DNA from: Cenococcum geophilum 1.58
Taxonomy: Eukaryota > Ascomycota > Dothideomycetes > Gloniales > Gloniaceae
Direction of reading: 5' to 3'
DNA: 64,000 bases
Assembly: GCA_001692895.1 (NCBI GenBank)
Contig: KV748205.1
Location: 496,001-560,000 of the forward strand
Every line of letters begins with the position of its first letter. Position 1 is the first letter of the stretch. The translations under genes and the position numbers were made by a program. Under the pieces are notes generated by a model. It was not told where the DNA came from and made no database searches. It saw only the letters and a program-made list of their open reading frames with translations. This document shows, one piece after another, positions 22,101 to 32,608 of this stretch.

Positions 22101-22746
22101 CATTCCTAGCCAAGCTTTCTGTTTGATGAGATTGGTCATTCTGTCTGACATCTTGCGGTTCGAAAGTCTCATCCCTACTTTTGCTAGCTCCCTTTCCGAA
22201 AAGCCGCCAACCAGTCTTTTTTGGCGTGTTACCGCCTTCTAAACTTGCAAGGTCAGATATACTGATGAACCCAACTATGCTACTTCGTTTTGTAGTACTA
22301 TTAGATGGTGATTTGTATGGAAGCATTTGGCGCGGGGCATTGCGTTGATGCCTTGTAAAACTAGTATCGACTTTTATTTGAGGTCGTCCTGATATCCCGT
22401 GCTTCGGTTTCTTCCAAGATTTTCGTCGTAAACTTTGAATGGATGATCTCGAACTCTGTTTGGCCATTGCCCTCCTAGCTGCTACGCGAGGAGCATCCGA
22501 GTGCCAATTATCCCTCTCTTTAACATCTCCTGGAAATATGAATGGCATGTCGAGGTCAACGGGCGCTTGCTGACTTTTCGCTTCTGGATATGCAGGTGGT
22601 GGGTGATCCGGAGCTTCACGATCTGTTTCGGCGAAATCTGCAGCGCCCGGAAATCTTGTGATTCGAGTAGTTGATCTCCGCAATTGCTTTGGTGGTGAGT
22701 TAATAGGCGCTGGTCCGAAAGGGCCCGACGCGGGAATTGCGTTCAT
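19102..22746 (-). CDS. Large single-span (type II) fungal membrane protein
   Basis: An uninterrupted 1214-codon frame starts MNAIPASGPFGPAPINSPPK. About 760 residues are disordered and Ser/Thr/Pro-rich, with PPxY-like motifs (PPPAYPE near residue 50, PPPAYSRY near 730) that could recruit WW-domain proteins such as Rsp5-type ubiquitin ligases. A basic run of Arg/Lys (about 765-785) precedes one membrane span with a Cys-rich start, CCWGCCC...LALVALIVALSVTL (about 785-808). The basic flank on the N-terminal side predicts N-in, C-out topology. The about 400-residue C-terminal part has several N-glycosylation sequons, paired cysteines and conserved-looking 'LYNRGLPTEHYGFYTYFD' and 'CTWAQTRFLVQIWTNAG'. 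Homologues are sometimes labelled 'glycoprotease family', but I see no protease motif, so the function is unknown. Confidence 0.8.
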   Translation of the reverse strand: MNAIPASGPFGPAPINSPPKQLRRSTTRITRFPGAADFAETDREAPDHPPPAYPEAKSQQAPVDLDMPFIFPGDVKERDNWHSDAPRVAARRAMAKQSSRSSIQSLRRKSWKKPKHGISGRPQIKVDTSFTRHQRNAPRQMLPYKSPSNSTTKRSSIVGFISISDLASLEGGNTPKKTGWRLFGKGASKSRDETFEPQDVRQNDQSHQTESLARNEFQFKSKTMRLQETAQGTGLPSTATQKPVVADMNAITPTLADHTGHAGSELTPGPLMPKKYLSIDVSPSDRPITIGISIPSDTLSEHDSYRTTRERSESDTTLVTPSIIITPAMVKSVWSPDSEVNYRPISASSTYSQATIYPAGHSHNQDIPPVPALPSNVLGSNQGGKVSATENRAILEDESAAETTPKPKLTHSRNDTRDSTMTAFEEDEDTKRKDRIMSSSTLFEEDQTPLAPHDKSINTSSGLKIDTTSSPSMSRLSRGWWNVITTPFELSRSNSTWTAVPNLPHRAAFSPESIPTHSNYIRSATEKSPSVNGADSFHSFRTSPFQHSSPTSALFPHRDHNSLLTTISTGDREVPIVLGADPQPSRTIIQSNDFYDHSPSENTESYRQDRRLSGSASISSPSDHDMRSPTSVGTSTPVLGVASIGTILVPREVQERQRPMSDIPEVEDHQMRTSGAHEIDENRRQTADSHETNAIPFTGTSSAPTTNVAEHQPPRQHSPPIPPPAYSRYAPQVSHRDPILVEDTAQGSVPLGPFPPSHEEQNKERRTNRLSRKKQQERKRHKRRMCCWGCCCIIILALVALIVALSVTLTRKHKASPIQPSQWLNLTGYPPIPTGISTVAQPEAVVENSGCVSPATIWSCALPKEEQASNAPSKPDQPNMRLEISFVNGSVANSSMTQTAHRRRDLDRVTNPVSAGSFIRSHLLRIRGQLPNPSPAVPSLDDQKFLGNTTDGNSPPFEGEQTPFYISLIDPTKVISARLAKRSTNPFQNITSLIPAPAVNSDGTAAAATLLPLPSSQPLRLYNRGLPTEHYGFYTYFDRSIFLKSIEPTNSSFGGVPADTNGGSSFDSATLRCTWAQTRFLVQIWTNAGKSKPLLQGATPTSSSTPSPTATGNSSANDFIRPGSFPYPVTITLDRHGGSEKDKMIYCYGMDTNGKIIDSNKGFVLEDRSFGGVLVNPTEGPFSNVTVSPADGGPGGIDGGTGGCECQWANWLQS

Positions 22747-25163
22747 TTCTCATGTAGTATGAAGCGCCAATAGTGGCAACGGTAGAAGCAGGATGTGGGG
22801 TCGTGAGTTGGTGTTCGAAATGTTCGAAATGTTCGAAACGTGAGGGTCGTGGGAAAGATTATTTTGGGGTTATTCATGAGTAGGGTATTATCATGGTGGA
22901 GGGACTTTGAAGGTCTCTTGCGGGTGGCACTGAGATGAAACAAAGAGTGTTTGCGATGCCTCTATTGTTCTATTGTTGGTCGGGGCGAATCCTCAACAAT
23001 TAGGCTCAATAAAGACGTGAAAGACAACAATGACAAACTTTTAACAGGCAAGAATAAAGACATTGAATTTGAAAAGATGAGCTATATGCAGCGAGAGAGA
23101 GAAGGTAGACGGGGACGAAGGGGGAGGAATGTCGAGCGCGTGAACACGCGACCCAGTTCTTTGCGCCCAGGTAGCCATGTCAGCCATACTGAATCCTCCA
23201 TAGTTCTGTCCGCTGAGCCTCAAATAAACGGCATCCTATTTGTCGCCAGGCCATCCACGTCGCCAGTGGATGGATGGATTGGAATGGACGGTTGATGAGT
23301 CAAAGCGATGATTGGATATGGTAGCTCTTCAACGACCGGACCTGCGACCCTAGCGAGCGCCCGCACGAAGTCTTGGGACTCATAACCGCCAGGCATTCGC
23401 TAGGTACGGACATGGTGGTGAAGGCACTTACGAAACGGCTGTCGGAAGTTTACTGTATCACTCGGGTTTTGCTGGCGGCGCGAATTGCTGTTTCGTTGGT
23501 GCAGAAGAGAAGGGCCAGTGAGAAGTGAGAAGTTCATCAAACGGAGTGAGGCCAAGGCATAAATTTCCTTCGGCTCGGCCCTCTCCCTCACGAGATCCAG
23601 CCTCTGAATGGCTACGGAAAGGCGTCGTCTAGTCCCACCGCTTCGTGCTGCGAGCCTGTCTCCGCTGCTTGCTACTGTTGATTCGGCCTGGGTCATGAAT
23701 GTTATCAAAAGCATCCTCGCTAAGCACGACGATTCAGTCGCGCCGTTGCTTTATTATTGAAGGGATTGTTCGCCATGGGCGAGGAATTTCCCATCTACAA
23801 GCGTCCAGAAATGCTGCAGCAATAAATAAGCTTGTGTGTGCCTAGAGAAAGTCCCATGACTTGACTACAGTTGCACTCGCCTTGCAGTTCCACATAAATT
23901 ATAGTACATAGCACATACATAGTATATACATAACATGTTAAGCGAAGGATGCAGCACCTTCAATTCCACGGCTTTGATGGACCCTCGCAAAGAGCAGTCC
24001 AGGAGTATATGGCATCAGCACGCCTTTTGGAAAATGCGCACCTAGCCTTTTATCGTTTTCGTAGCTGGCGAGGGTGACTCGTGCCATGAGCTTGTTTTGG
24101 AGCCGCATGCGTCTCAATAGACGCCCTTATGTGTGTCCCGGTCGCACGACGGAGCGTGCGCGCATGTATTTGTAGAAGCGACTACTCACTTCGTGTTCAT
24201 GCCGAAGCCCATACAGTGGCGTTAATTTTGTTAAAGCCACTTTTGCTTCGCTATGGATCGATTGACAGCTGCTGGTACTGTGCTGTAAGGTGCCGTTGTC
24301 CAGAGACTCAACAAGCGGCAAGCTGGAGGACATGAGGAAAAGACTTTTCTTCCAACTTCGCCAGCTGCGCAAAAAGCTAGACTGTGGCTCTCCTTAAACA
24401 ACGCCGGCACACAGCGACCCCTGGCGTCCGGGGCCGTCTTCTCTCCCACGAATTATTTCCCGGCAGAACTGCCAAGCCCACCAAGACGACGGCGGAGATA
24501 GAGGTGGTCCTTCTGGCTTCCCCTTTGTAAATGTTCAAAACCTGTACACCTAGCTCTTGTGTTGTCTTACCCGTCCATGAACGCACACACAAGCCGGCGA
24601 CATCTGCACATGGTCGGCAGCTGCAAAATTAACGTTTTACCATACCCCCCACGTTCGCTGCCCCCAAAAAGGGACGCCTAAATCCATCAGGTCAGGACCC
24701 CAGTTAATCGACTCCAATTTGCGAACATCTGTTTTTATACCATTCTTTGCGCCTCAGCGCTTTACTGCTACTTCCACCTTGCTTCCTTCGTTTCACACGC
24801 TGCCCAGGTCAGTCGTCCGCCTCTCGTTGCACACTGCTTCAGAGCTCGTATCTCTAACAGCTTGGCTACAGCCTATCTATGCTTTTAGCTACAAGCCAAG
24901 CCTTACATACAGGTGGCTTTTCCGTTCGGCAACCCCATCCCTCGACTTAATACTTGGCAATCTCACTCATCCTGGCTGCTACACCTTCAACCGCCACCGC
25001 TGCTCACCGCAGGAGGCGTTCCTCTACCGGGAGGCCGCCACCGATTTTAAATATTCAAGAAAGTTCTCCAGTACGGGACAGATTTGGGACAACATCTGGT
25101 CTTGCGGCGGGCAGCCTTAATGAGCCATTGCCTGCGATTCCTGGCACACCTACCGATTCCACC
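22747..25163. promoter_or_regulatory. Divergent intergenic region upstream of MNN10
   Basis: This is 2.4 kb between the divergent starts of the large membrane protein and MNN10. It contains a triple GTTCGAAAT-like direct repeat (about 22813-22840) near the minus-strand start. It also contains several ORFs (22951-23295 +, 23400-23714 -, 24719-25120 +) without motifs. The sequence 24719-25163 is probably MNN10 5' UTR: the frame is open upstream of the start but reads as low-complexity. No additional gene can be supported. Confidence 0.45.
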
Positions 25164-26641
25164 ATGACCTCGAGATCTCCGTCGCCTCACCGTGCCGGTG
25201 GCTGGTCGAGCCCTGGGTTGAATACACCATACAATACGAGTGGGCGATCCAGCCCAATGAGAGGGTATGCCAACGGCGGGCCGAACAACGTTACATGGGC
25301 TTCTGCTCAAGCACGGAGTGCAGAGGTCAAGGGATATCCTGCATTCTCGACGCGGAATCAAAATTTCTTCGGGAGGCATTTTCGAAAATTTTCGGCTAGT
25401 TTACCGTTCAGTTATGCTGAAAAGGAGAAGCTTGGTCGAGGTCAATGGCCACGGTACCAAAACAGCCGGCTGGGCCGTCTTTTGACATCGATTGGGAGGA
25501 CAGTATGGCGCTTAAGGTTGCGATTTGGAATTTTATTCGTGTTCCTACTTAGCGTTCTTCTTTTCTACGTAACCCGTAAGTATGCCACGCTGGGTTCATG
25601 ACAGCTCGCCATCTAACAACACTAGCATTGCATCGACTATACCGAGGGGCCTCTTTTCTTGGCGGAGGAAGTAAGTTCGTCATCATATTGGCGGCAAATC
25701 AAGGAGGAGGTGTCATGGAATGGAAAGGTCCCAGGGAGTGGGCAATTGAGAGGGATAGCGTGAAAAACAAGAAAAAGTACGCTAGAAAATGGGGCTACGA
25801 GCTTGAAATTGTGGATATGAGTACGAAAAAACGTTACGCGCACGAATGGAGGGAAAGCTGGGAAAAGGTGGATACCATTCGCAACGCCATGCGCAAGTAT
25901 CCTCACGCCGAATGGTTCGTATTAAGCAAAATTTCCCTATAACAAGTGCTGACATATCATAGGTTTTGGTGGCTAGACCTCAACACCTTCATAATGGAGC
26001 CTTCATATTCCCTCCAATCTCACATCTTCAAGAACCTTAAACAAAACACCTATCGAGACATCAACGTCTACAACCCCCTGAACATCAGCCATCCTCTTAC
26101 CGCGGAATACCTTGACCCGGAAACTCTTTCTCCTGTCGGTGATGGAAAGCCAGATTCTATCAATCTGATTGTTCCTCAAGATTGCGGCGGGTTCAACCTT
26201 GGTTCCTTCTTTGTGAGGAGAAGCGTTTGGGCCGACCGATTGTTAGACGTATGGTGGGATCCAGTTGGCTACGAGCAAAAGCACATGGAATGGGAACATA
26301 AGGAGCAAGATGCGTTGGAGCATATGTATGCGAATCAACCATGGGTTAGACCCCACGTTGCATTTATTCATCAGCGGAGAGTAAACAGCTTCCCTCCAGG
26401 GGCTTGCGGGGAGAAAGGTGATGATCCTAGAATTCATTACAGAGAGAAAGATCGAGATTTCCTTGTCAACATGGCAGGATGCGAGTGGGGACGCGACTGC
26501 TGGGGAGAGATGTACAGCTACCGCCAACTGAGCAACCGCCTCAATCGAAATCCGTGGGAGAAGTTCAAAGACTGGATCAGTGATTCTGTGAAGGGCATGA
26601 GAGAAGGGAAGAAGAAAGAGAAAAAGAAGCAGAAGCGGTAA
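25164..26641 (+). CDS. MNN10: Golgi alpha-1,6-mannosyltransferase subunit MNN10 (GT34)
   Basis: GT34 enzymes of the Mnn10 type work in the Golgi mannan polymerase II complex and extend the alpha-1,6-mannan backbone of N-glycans. Exons are 25164-25575, 25626-25914 and 25963-26641, giving 459 aa. The start MTSRSPSPHRAGGWSSPGL has the Ser/Pro-rich cytosolic head of this family; an upstream in-frame ATG at 24954 adds low-complexity sequence and is less likely. One membrane anchor (about residues 118-137, FGILFVFLLSVLLFYVT) gives type II topology. The catalytic domain shows 'FVIILAANQGGGVMEWKG', 'HAEWFWWLDLNTFIMEPS' (the DxD-equivalent region is DLN), 'PQDCGGFNLGSFFVRRS', 'EQDALEHMYANQPW' and 'CGEKGDDPRIHY'. 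The tail is lysine-rich. Intron 2 has an unusual GTTCGT donor. Confidence 0.92.
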
Positions 26642-27948
26642 TCGCAGAGAATCTTCCACTGTTTTGCCGCATTTTGAGACGACGACATCATGCAACGTCG
26701 ATTTCTTCCCGATTTTTATATCCGGCCATCACACGAGCCGCAATGACCTTCGAACAGTTCTAGTACTTCTTTTATTTGTCGCCTCAGATTTTACAGGCCC
26801 CTGTTTTCATCTTTCATCTCCTTTAGACCGATCAGCAGGATTTGTTAATTACCTTCTTTGTATCATATTCCATGTGATTACGTCTGCATCACTGGAGCGG
26901 GGTTTCTACTCGAGAATGTTGGGACTCATGATGTGGCTAGGCGGGGCCTGTGCCTCTTGGCACAGGTTTATGGCTGAAGACTGCTGTATTGCGTCTTGCC
27001 GCTGGCATAAAATTAGGTTGGCTGAAAACGCTTGCGTGCATCGGCGTGTTCGTCGAATGGCTCGGGCAGGTTGTTAGTGAAAAGTCAGCTCTGGAAGCAA
27101 TATGGAGACTTCATTCACAGAGTTTTTCGTGTCTCTGCTGACATGTGAGTGAAAAGTGCCAAAGCTAAGAGTTCAACCATCCTCCCAACTCAACGCCAAA
27201 ACCAGCGTCTACTACCGTTACCACCTCCTGCCTCAACAATTGGTTGTACTAATACCTGACCTAAGTGTCAAATAACCGCGCACGCTCTTGGGTCTTGACA
27301 ATGCTGCAAAGTATGGGATTCGGTACAGCAAAATTTTGCCATTAGGTTTTACCGTCTTCGAACCAGACCTCCCACAATTTTTTTTGACGGGATGTGGCAG
27401 TTTACGTGATTTTACCTCTTTTAATGATTTGACAGATTTCTATTCTTCTGCGATGACACCCACCGGACTCTTGGAAATACGAATCGTGTCACACATCAAC
27501 CACGACCAGACAATTCCCAACGAGATACCTCGTTAGAGCGGAAATCCTGATCAAAACTTCCCCGGATACCGCACGCTTTTCGATCGTCTTCATTTTGGAG
27601 CTCTTCAAAGCCACCCTAGTCTGCGGGTGCAGCGGCGAACGAGTCAATCTAAATTTAATCCCCCACAACTTGAAATTTCACCCTCCAAGAAGCTTGATGG
27701 ACAAAAAGCTGCCAAAGATGTAACCATTTGAAGAAGAAAATAACGGCCTCTTGAGTAATAGCCTCTTAGCTGGATTTCGTTTGTTTGATAGCCACACATA
27801 TTCTTTGGTCTTAAATAGGGTTTCACTTAGGATTAAGCAGAGATCATCGGGTGGCATAGATGGAAGCGGGCTCAAGTGTCCAAATTCGGCAAGCACAGGT
27901 AAATCAGGTGATGGCGTGGTGGGGTGAGATGTTTGAAGCACATCCAAG
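26642..27948. other. Downstream region of MNN10
   Basis: About 1.3 kb from the MNN10 stop to the MITE. Scattered ORFs (26664-27077 +, 27288-27536 +, 27678-27947 -) show no recognisable domain or convincing start. No gene can be supported. Confidence 0.4.
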
Positions 27949-28084
27949 AGGGTAACACGTACGGGGCAGACGCCCTCCCTGCTAGTATGCTAGCAGAATA
28001 ATACGGCCCAACCATTTTGCAAGGGCTCGCTTATTTTGAAAACATATTAGAAGGGAGGGCGTCTGCCCCGTTCGTGGTACCCCC
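27949..28084. mobile_element. MITE copy 2
   Basis: The second copy of the family at 16050-16183, in reverse orientation. Terminal inverted repeats begin ACGGGGCAGACGCCCTCCCT at 27961 and end at 28071. The core 'CCCAACCATTTTGCAAGGGC' is shared with copy 1. Shared sequence continues to about GGGTAACACGT on the left and TCGTGGTACCCC on the right. It has a few differences from copy 1, so the two insertions are not recent twins. Confidence 0.85.
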
Positions 28085-28827
28085 CTGTAATATATAATAT
28101 ATAAATAAGATGGCTCTAATCGTTCACGCTGACTATCCTGAGGCACGTTCATGTTCGTACCTCATCGCCACGTTGTTGGATGGCTGTTCACTGCACGTGT
28201 ACGTTTCATCCACCGCTGCCTGCAGTCCGCCGGTGACCATATGCAGCGCCTTATTGACGAATCTTAGGCCTGAAGGCTGCCTCTGCCAGGATTCGCTCGT
28301 TGCCTGTCCTCCCCTTGCAGTTTTCTCGTAGCTCAACTTCCGGGGCTTGCGTTGAGTTGAAAGTGTGGGTTGGACTCTCAAGACGTCATTCCGCGCCAAC
28401 CGTTGGGCCTGCGTCGTGTGTAGCGCCTGAGCGCCAGCTTCTGCCACAGGCGTCCAGTCGCCTGAAAGGCCAAACCGTATCTCCAATCCCCCGTGAGCCC
28501 TGGCCACTGCCACGCAAGGGACAGCTGACTTGACTTCGTCTTACACATCAGCGACCTTTTCCCTGATACCATCTCCAATCCTATCCTCAACTTTCTTTTC
28601 CTTCGCTCTGGGCGACTTCTGCAGTCCGCCCGACTTGGACATTGGCCAAGTCCGAAGCAGGAAACGAAGGACCGATTTCGGGACGCTAAACCATCAATCT
28701 AACTCCACCATCGAAACAGCTGTCCTCGCTTCAGTCATATACAATCCGACGACCAGTCGCCGACAGCTCTTAAAACACCACCCACTACCGCTGATGTTCT
28801 ATTCTGTTTAGACTCCTTACATTCGCT
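28085..28827. promoter_or_regulatory. Upstream region of the 28.8-kb gene
   Basis: A 740-bp region between the MITE and the next start codon. It is rich in TTCC/CTTTTC pyrimidine tracts near 28555-28620, as expected for a fungal core promoter and 5' UTR. ORFs in it have no recognisable features. Confidence 0.4.
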
Positions 28828-30240
28828 ATGCCGACCTCAGATTCGAACCAACCACGTCGATTGCGAGATGGTGGAAGAGGGCATGCGCAACGACCTGGTC
28901 ATACACCGGGCTCTATTCGACCTTCTCTTCCGCATGGCCAGTCACGGAGGTCAGATGGTGAGTTACTGCCTGTGACCATACAAGGTCGCTACCCCGAAAG
29001 CATCAGCCTCTCCAAACTTGCTACAACATTTTCCATTATGCTCGGAGATAGTCCCGACTATAACGCTTACAACTTCTTCTTCACAGATTCCTGGATAGAA
29101 GTGGCATCTCAACCGTCCTCGTCTTCTCTATCGTCTGCTGGGGACGAAATAATTACTACCGGTCTGCGGGTTCAGCACGATTCTAACGTTCGCCGACGCC
29201 GCCGCTCTCGAGGAACCACCCAGCAAATGGAAATTGGAAATCGGACGTCTAGTGCTGGAGGCAGCAGTCAGGACGAATATGAAGAGAGCGAGAGTGAATC
29301 TGATCGAGTGATGACATCCTCAAATGAGGGGCTGCACCCTGCCATTCAGCAACAGGAGTCTCGTCGGTCTACTCGACATGTATACTCAACTGCATCTTCG
29401 GACACCATGTCCGAAAAAGAGGGGGACTATGAGGAAGATGACGATGAAAACTCGACTGCCGTAAACTATCCCCGAACAACAGAGTCGCGCTTCACTCCCC
29501 AACCTAATGCCTTCTCGCACCCACCAAGCTCCCAGGCAGCGAGACCCCAGCCTACTGGGGCATACTATTCACAGTCCAGACCATCCGCACGACCATCTCC
29601 CCAACGCAACTCCTACCAATCGCAGCAACATACTCCATACAACATGATCTCACCTTCATACCAAGCAGACCATGACGCTGCTCTCCGCGCCAGCCTTTCC
29701 ACTCTTCTATCTTGTGCAGCGGCAGCACGTGGCCTCCCCAAATCTAGCCAGGCAGCCACAAACCAAACACATGGAACGTCAGCACGGGTCGATCCCACGT
29801 CGCTGCGCATGGTGCCCGAATCTGTTGCTTTAGGCGAAGAGCCAACGCCCGCCGAACAACCTTCAGCCGTCTCGTCTCGTTGCGTTAACAATGCCAGCAC
29901 GGGCGCGGACAAGTACAAACGCAAGGCAAGCATTCCCTCAAATGCCCGCAGTAGCAGCAAAGATCGCCGCGCTGTAAAGAAGGCACGTAGATCGGGTCCG
30001 GTTACCGACGAGATTAGCCCGACGTTGCTTACATGGGTCGTGAGTGCTGGAGTTGTCGTCCTCGTCAGCGCGCTCAGCTTTTCCGCAGGCTACGTGGTTG
30101 GCCGCGAAGCTGGTCACGCAGAGGTAATGGGACAAATAGGCAACGTTGGTGCGGAAGCTGGAAGCTGCGGTAAAGAGGCTGCATCTGAGTTTGGCCGCGC
30201 GGGATTGGGGCTTAGGCGGTTGCGAGGTGTCCGAGTTTGA
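28828..30240 (+). CDS. Unknown protein with C-terminal membrane anchor
   Basis: The region is open throughout as 470 codons, but I favour removing a 129-nt intron (28958-29086, GTGAGT...ACAG). This leaves exons 28828-28957 and 29087-30240 and 427 aa. The join gives 'RRSDDSWIEVASQPSSSSLSS', a segment that looks conserved in fungi. Because 129 is a multiple of three, intron retention stays in frame. The middle is acidic and Ser-rich. A short helix 'AALRASLSTLLSCAAAARGL' (about residues 290-310) is followed by a basic KDRRAVKKARR stretch. A single hydrophobic span 'TLLTWVVSAGVVVLVSALSF' lies about 60 residues from the C-terminus. This suggests a cytosolic protein anchored by its tail. I do not recognise a function. 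Confidence 0.7.
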   Translation: MPTSDSNQPRRLRDGGRGHAQRPGHTPGSIRPSLPHGQSRRSDGELLPVTIQGRYPESISLSKLATTFSIMLGDSPDYNAYNFFFTDSWIEVASQPSSSSLSSAGDEIITTGLRVQHDSNVRRRRRSRGTTQQMEIGNRTSSAGGSSQDEYEESESESDRVMTSSNEGLHPAIQQQESRRSTRHVYSTASSDTMSEKEGDYEEDDDENSTAVNYPRTTESRFTPQPNAFSHPPSSQAARPQPTGAYYSQSRPSARPSPQRNSYQSQQHTPYNMISPSYQADHDAALRASLSTLLSCAAAARGLPKSSQAATNQTHGTSARVDPTSLRMVPESVALGEEPTPAEQPSAVSSRCVNNASTGADKYKRKASIPSNARSSSKDRRAVKKARRSGPVTDEISPTLLTWVVSAGVVVLVSALSFSAGYVVGREAGHAEVMGQIGNVGAEAGSCGKEAASEFGRAGLGLRRLRGVRV

Positions 30241-31243
30241 GGTGTAAATTCAGCGTGCCGGATGAGTTTCCGATCTGACGATTTAACGAACGTGAGATAC
30301 GGGACACGAACGGCACGCATGCACGAATACGAATATGATATTGAACGGGGGGAAATTCTGGCGGCAACCTTATTAATACCATTTTTGGCGAGGCAACAGG
30401 GCATTTCTAGCGATCAAGCACATGTGGGGAGTTTTGCTGCTTTCTCCATTCTTTCTTATATTTTCTATACATACCCACGGCGTTTCCCTCACCTGACGGT
30501 AGCATATTTATCTCCTTTTAGCCTACGATCTTGGTTGGTTTAAGGCGTTGGATGGAAGCGTCTGTTCTTGGGCATTCATCTTCATAAATCAAGATGCGGC
30601 GCTAAATGTCTTCAGAGAGACACAGGCGGAGCCTGGACAGTGGTCGCAGCGTGAAGCAGCAATTAAGTTCTACTAGTACTTACAATTTAAAAGAGTTGTC
30701 TCCCTATATGTAATTGATATGGTGAGCTGAAATCAGTCTGCACAGGCTAATTCGTAGCCTATTATTTTCAGCGTTTCTTAGTACAAGTAGGCCCGAAGAT
30801 TTGACCGAAGGTAAGAGGTGGCAGGGGGTTGCTTGTAAAGTGCAGGCGGCGAAATACGGAGCCCTGATGATGCAATCTGGTGTTACCCAAATCAGATGGG
30901 CGGCCGAGGTGCTGACATATATGGGCGATGACAGTTTGGCCAGTAGTCACTATACAAGGCCCATTGGAAGCACGCCTATTGTCGGCTATAAATACAACTA
31001 TGAATTGCTGCTGGTCAGAAATCCACTGACTCTGACTCTCGACATTTCCCCTCAAATCGCGCCATTTGGTTGATAATACGAAGCTTCTTTGTTCCGATCT
31101 CGCCCTCCACAACCGCCACAAGAAATACTTAATTCCATTCTTTGCCCGCCGACCAACCTCCGCCGAAGACTCCTAATTACTTTTCTCTCCAAAGCTTTTT
31201 CAAGACATCTTCTAAGCTCCCTGCATTCTTATCATACCAAAAA
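30241..31243. promoter_or_regulatory. Intergenic region upstream of CYS3
   Basis: A 1.0-kb tandem spacer. ORFs at 30262-30543 and 30801-31073 have no recognisable motif. The last 100 bp before the CYS3 start are pyrimidine-rich (CTCTCC, CTTTTT), typical of fungal promoters. Confidence 0.4.
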
Positions 31244-32608
31244 ATGACGCTTTCCGGATATCCCATCGAGACCCCTCCACGGGCGCCGTCACCAATACAT
31301 CGCTTCGGCACACTAGCTGTTCATGCGGGTTCGCCTCATGATCCAGTGACAGGAGCCGTCATAGAGCCAGTAAGGAAATACGAATTGAGCTTATGCATGG
31401 CTATTGCTGACTACATACCAGATTTCGCTCTCCACCACTTTCGCCCAAACGTCTGTAGGGAGACCAGTAGGGCTGTACGAGTATAGCAGAAGCTCGAATC
31501 CGAACAGGTGGGTCAATCGAGGACAATGGGAAAGCTTTAAGCCGCAGGGAGACTGACAAAAATGAATTCCAGAGACAACTTCGAAAAAGCCGTCGCAGCC
31601 CTCGAGCACGCCCGCTATGCCCTCGCCTTCTCCTCCGGATCCGCCACGACAGCTACAATCCTGCAATCGCTCGCCGCAGGCTCACACGTAGTGTCGGTGT
31701 CGGACGTATACGGCGGGACGCACCGCTACTTCACCAAAGTCGCCCTCGCGCACGGCGTGCAGGTGACCTTCTCGCCGTCGATAGAAATCGACATCAGCGA
31801 CCTGATCCGGCCCAATGAAACCAAGCTCATCTGGATCGAGACGCCGTCGAACCCGACGCTCTCGCTCGTCGACATCCGCGCCGTCGCCAGCATCGCCCAC
31901 CAGCACGGCATCCTCGTCGTCGTCGACAACACGTTCCTGTCGCCCTACGTGCAGAACCCGCTGGACCACGGCGCCGACATCGTCGTGCACTCGGTGACCA
32001 AGTACATCAACGGGCACTCGGACGTCGTCATGGGCGCGGCCGCCTTCAACGCCCCGGAGCTGTACGAGCGGCTCTCGTTCCTGCAGAACGCCATCGGCGC
32101 CGTGCCCTCGCCCTTCGACACCTGGCTCGCGCACCGCGGCCTCAAGACGCTGCACCTGCGCGCGCGCGAGGCAACCACCAACGCCACGCTCGTCGCCGAG
32201 GCCCTCGAGGCCTCCCCGCACGTCATCGCAGTCAACTACCCCGGCCTGGCCTCGCACCCGCACCGCGCCATCGCCCTGAAGCAGCACCGCGACGGCATGG
32301 GCGGCGGCATGCTCTCGTTCCGCATCCGCGGCGGCCACGAGGCCGCCGAGCGCTTCTGCCAGGCCACGCGCATCTTCACGCTGGCCGAGAGCCTGGGCGG
32401 GGTGGAGAGCCTGGTCGAGGTCCCCGGGGCCATGACGCATGCGGGGATACCGCGCGAGCAGCGCGAGGCGGCGGGCGTGTTCGACGACCTGGTGCGCGTG
32501 AGCTGCGGGATCGAGGACGCGCAGGATCTAAGGAACGACGTGCTGCAGGCGCTCGAGAGGGCCGTCGTGGCGCCAAAGGTTGCGAATGGGGTTAATGGGC
32601 ACGCATGA
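31244..32608 (+). CDS. CYS3: Cystathionine gamma-lyase
   Basis: This PLP enzyme of the Cys/Met metabolism family cleaves cystathionine to cysteine in reverse transsulfuration. Exons are 31244-31369, 31422-31507 and 31573-32608, giving 415 aa. Features include 'HRFGTLAVHAGSPHDPVTGA', 'ISLSTTFAQTSVG', 'YEYSRSSNPNRDNFEKAVA', 'FSSGSATTATILQSL', 'VYGGTHRYFTKV', 'WIETPSNPTL', 'VVVDNTFLSPYVQNPL' and the PLP-lysine motif 'HSVTKYINGHSDVVMG' (Lys about 214). The C-terminal 'SLGGVESLVEVPGAMTHAGIP' is characteristic of gamma-lyases. Length matches the family. Exon 3 from about 31690 has almost only G or C in third codon positions, unlike exon 1 and the neighbours. This creates long antisense ORFs (252 codons at 31682-32440) that are shadows. 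Cystathionine beta-lyase is the alternative, but the sequence fits gamma-lyase better. Confidence 0.93.

Noticed and set aside
24719-25163. Open frame continuing upstream of the MNN10 start
   Set aside because: Low-complexity, and MNN10 homologues begin with the SRSPSP head, so this is probably 5' UTR.
31682-32440. 252-codon antisense ORF
   Set aside because: Shadow of CYS3 exon 3 created by its extreme third-position GC; the sense frame has all family motifs.
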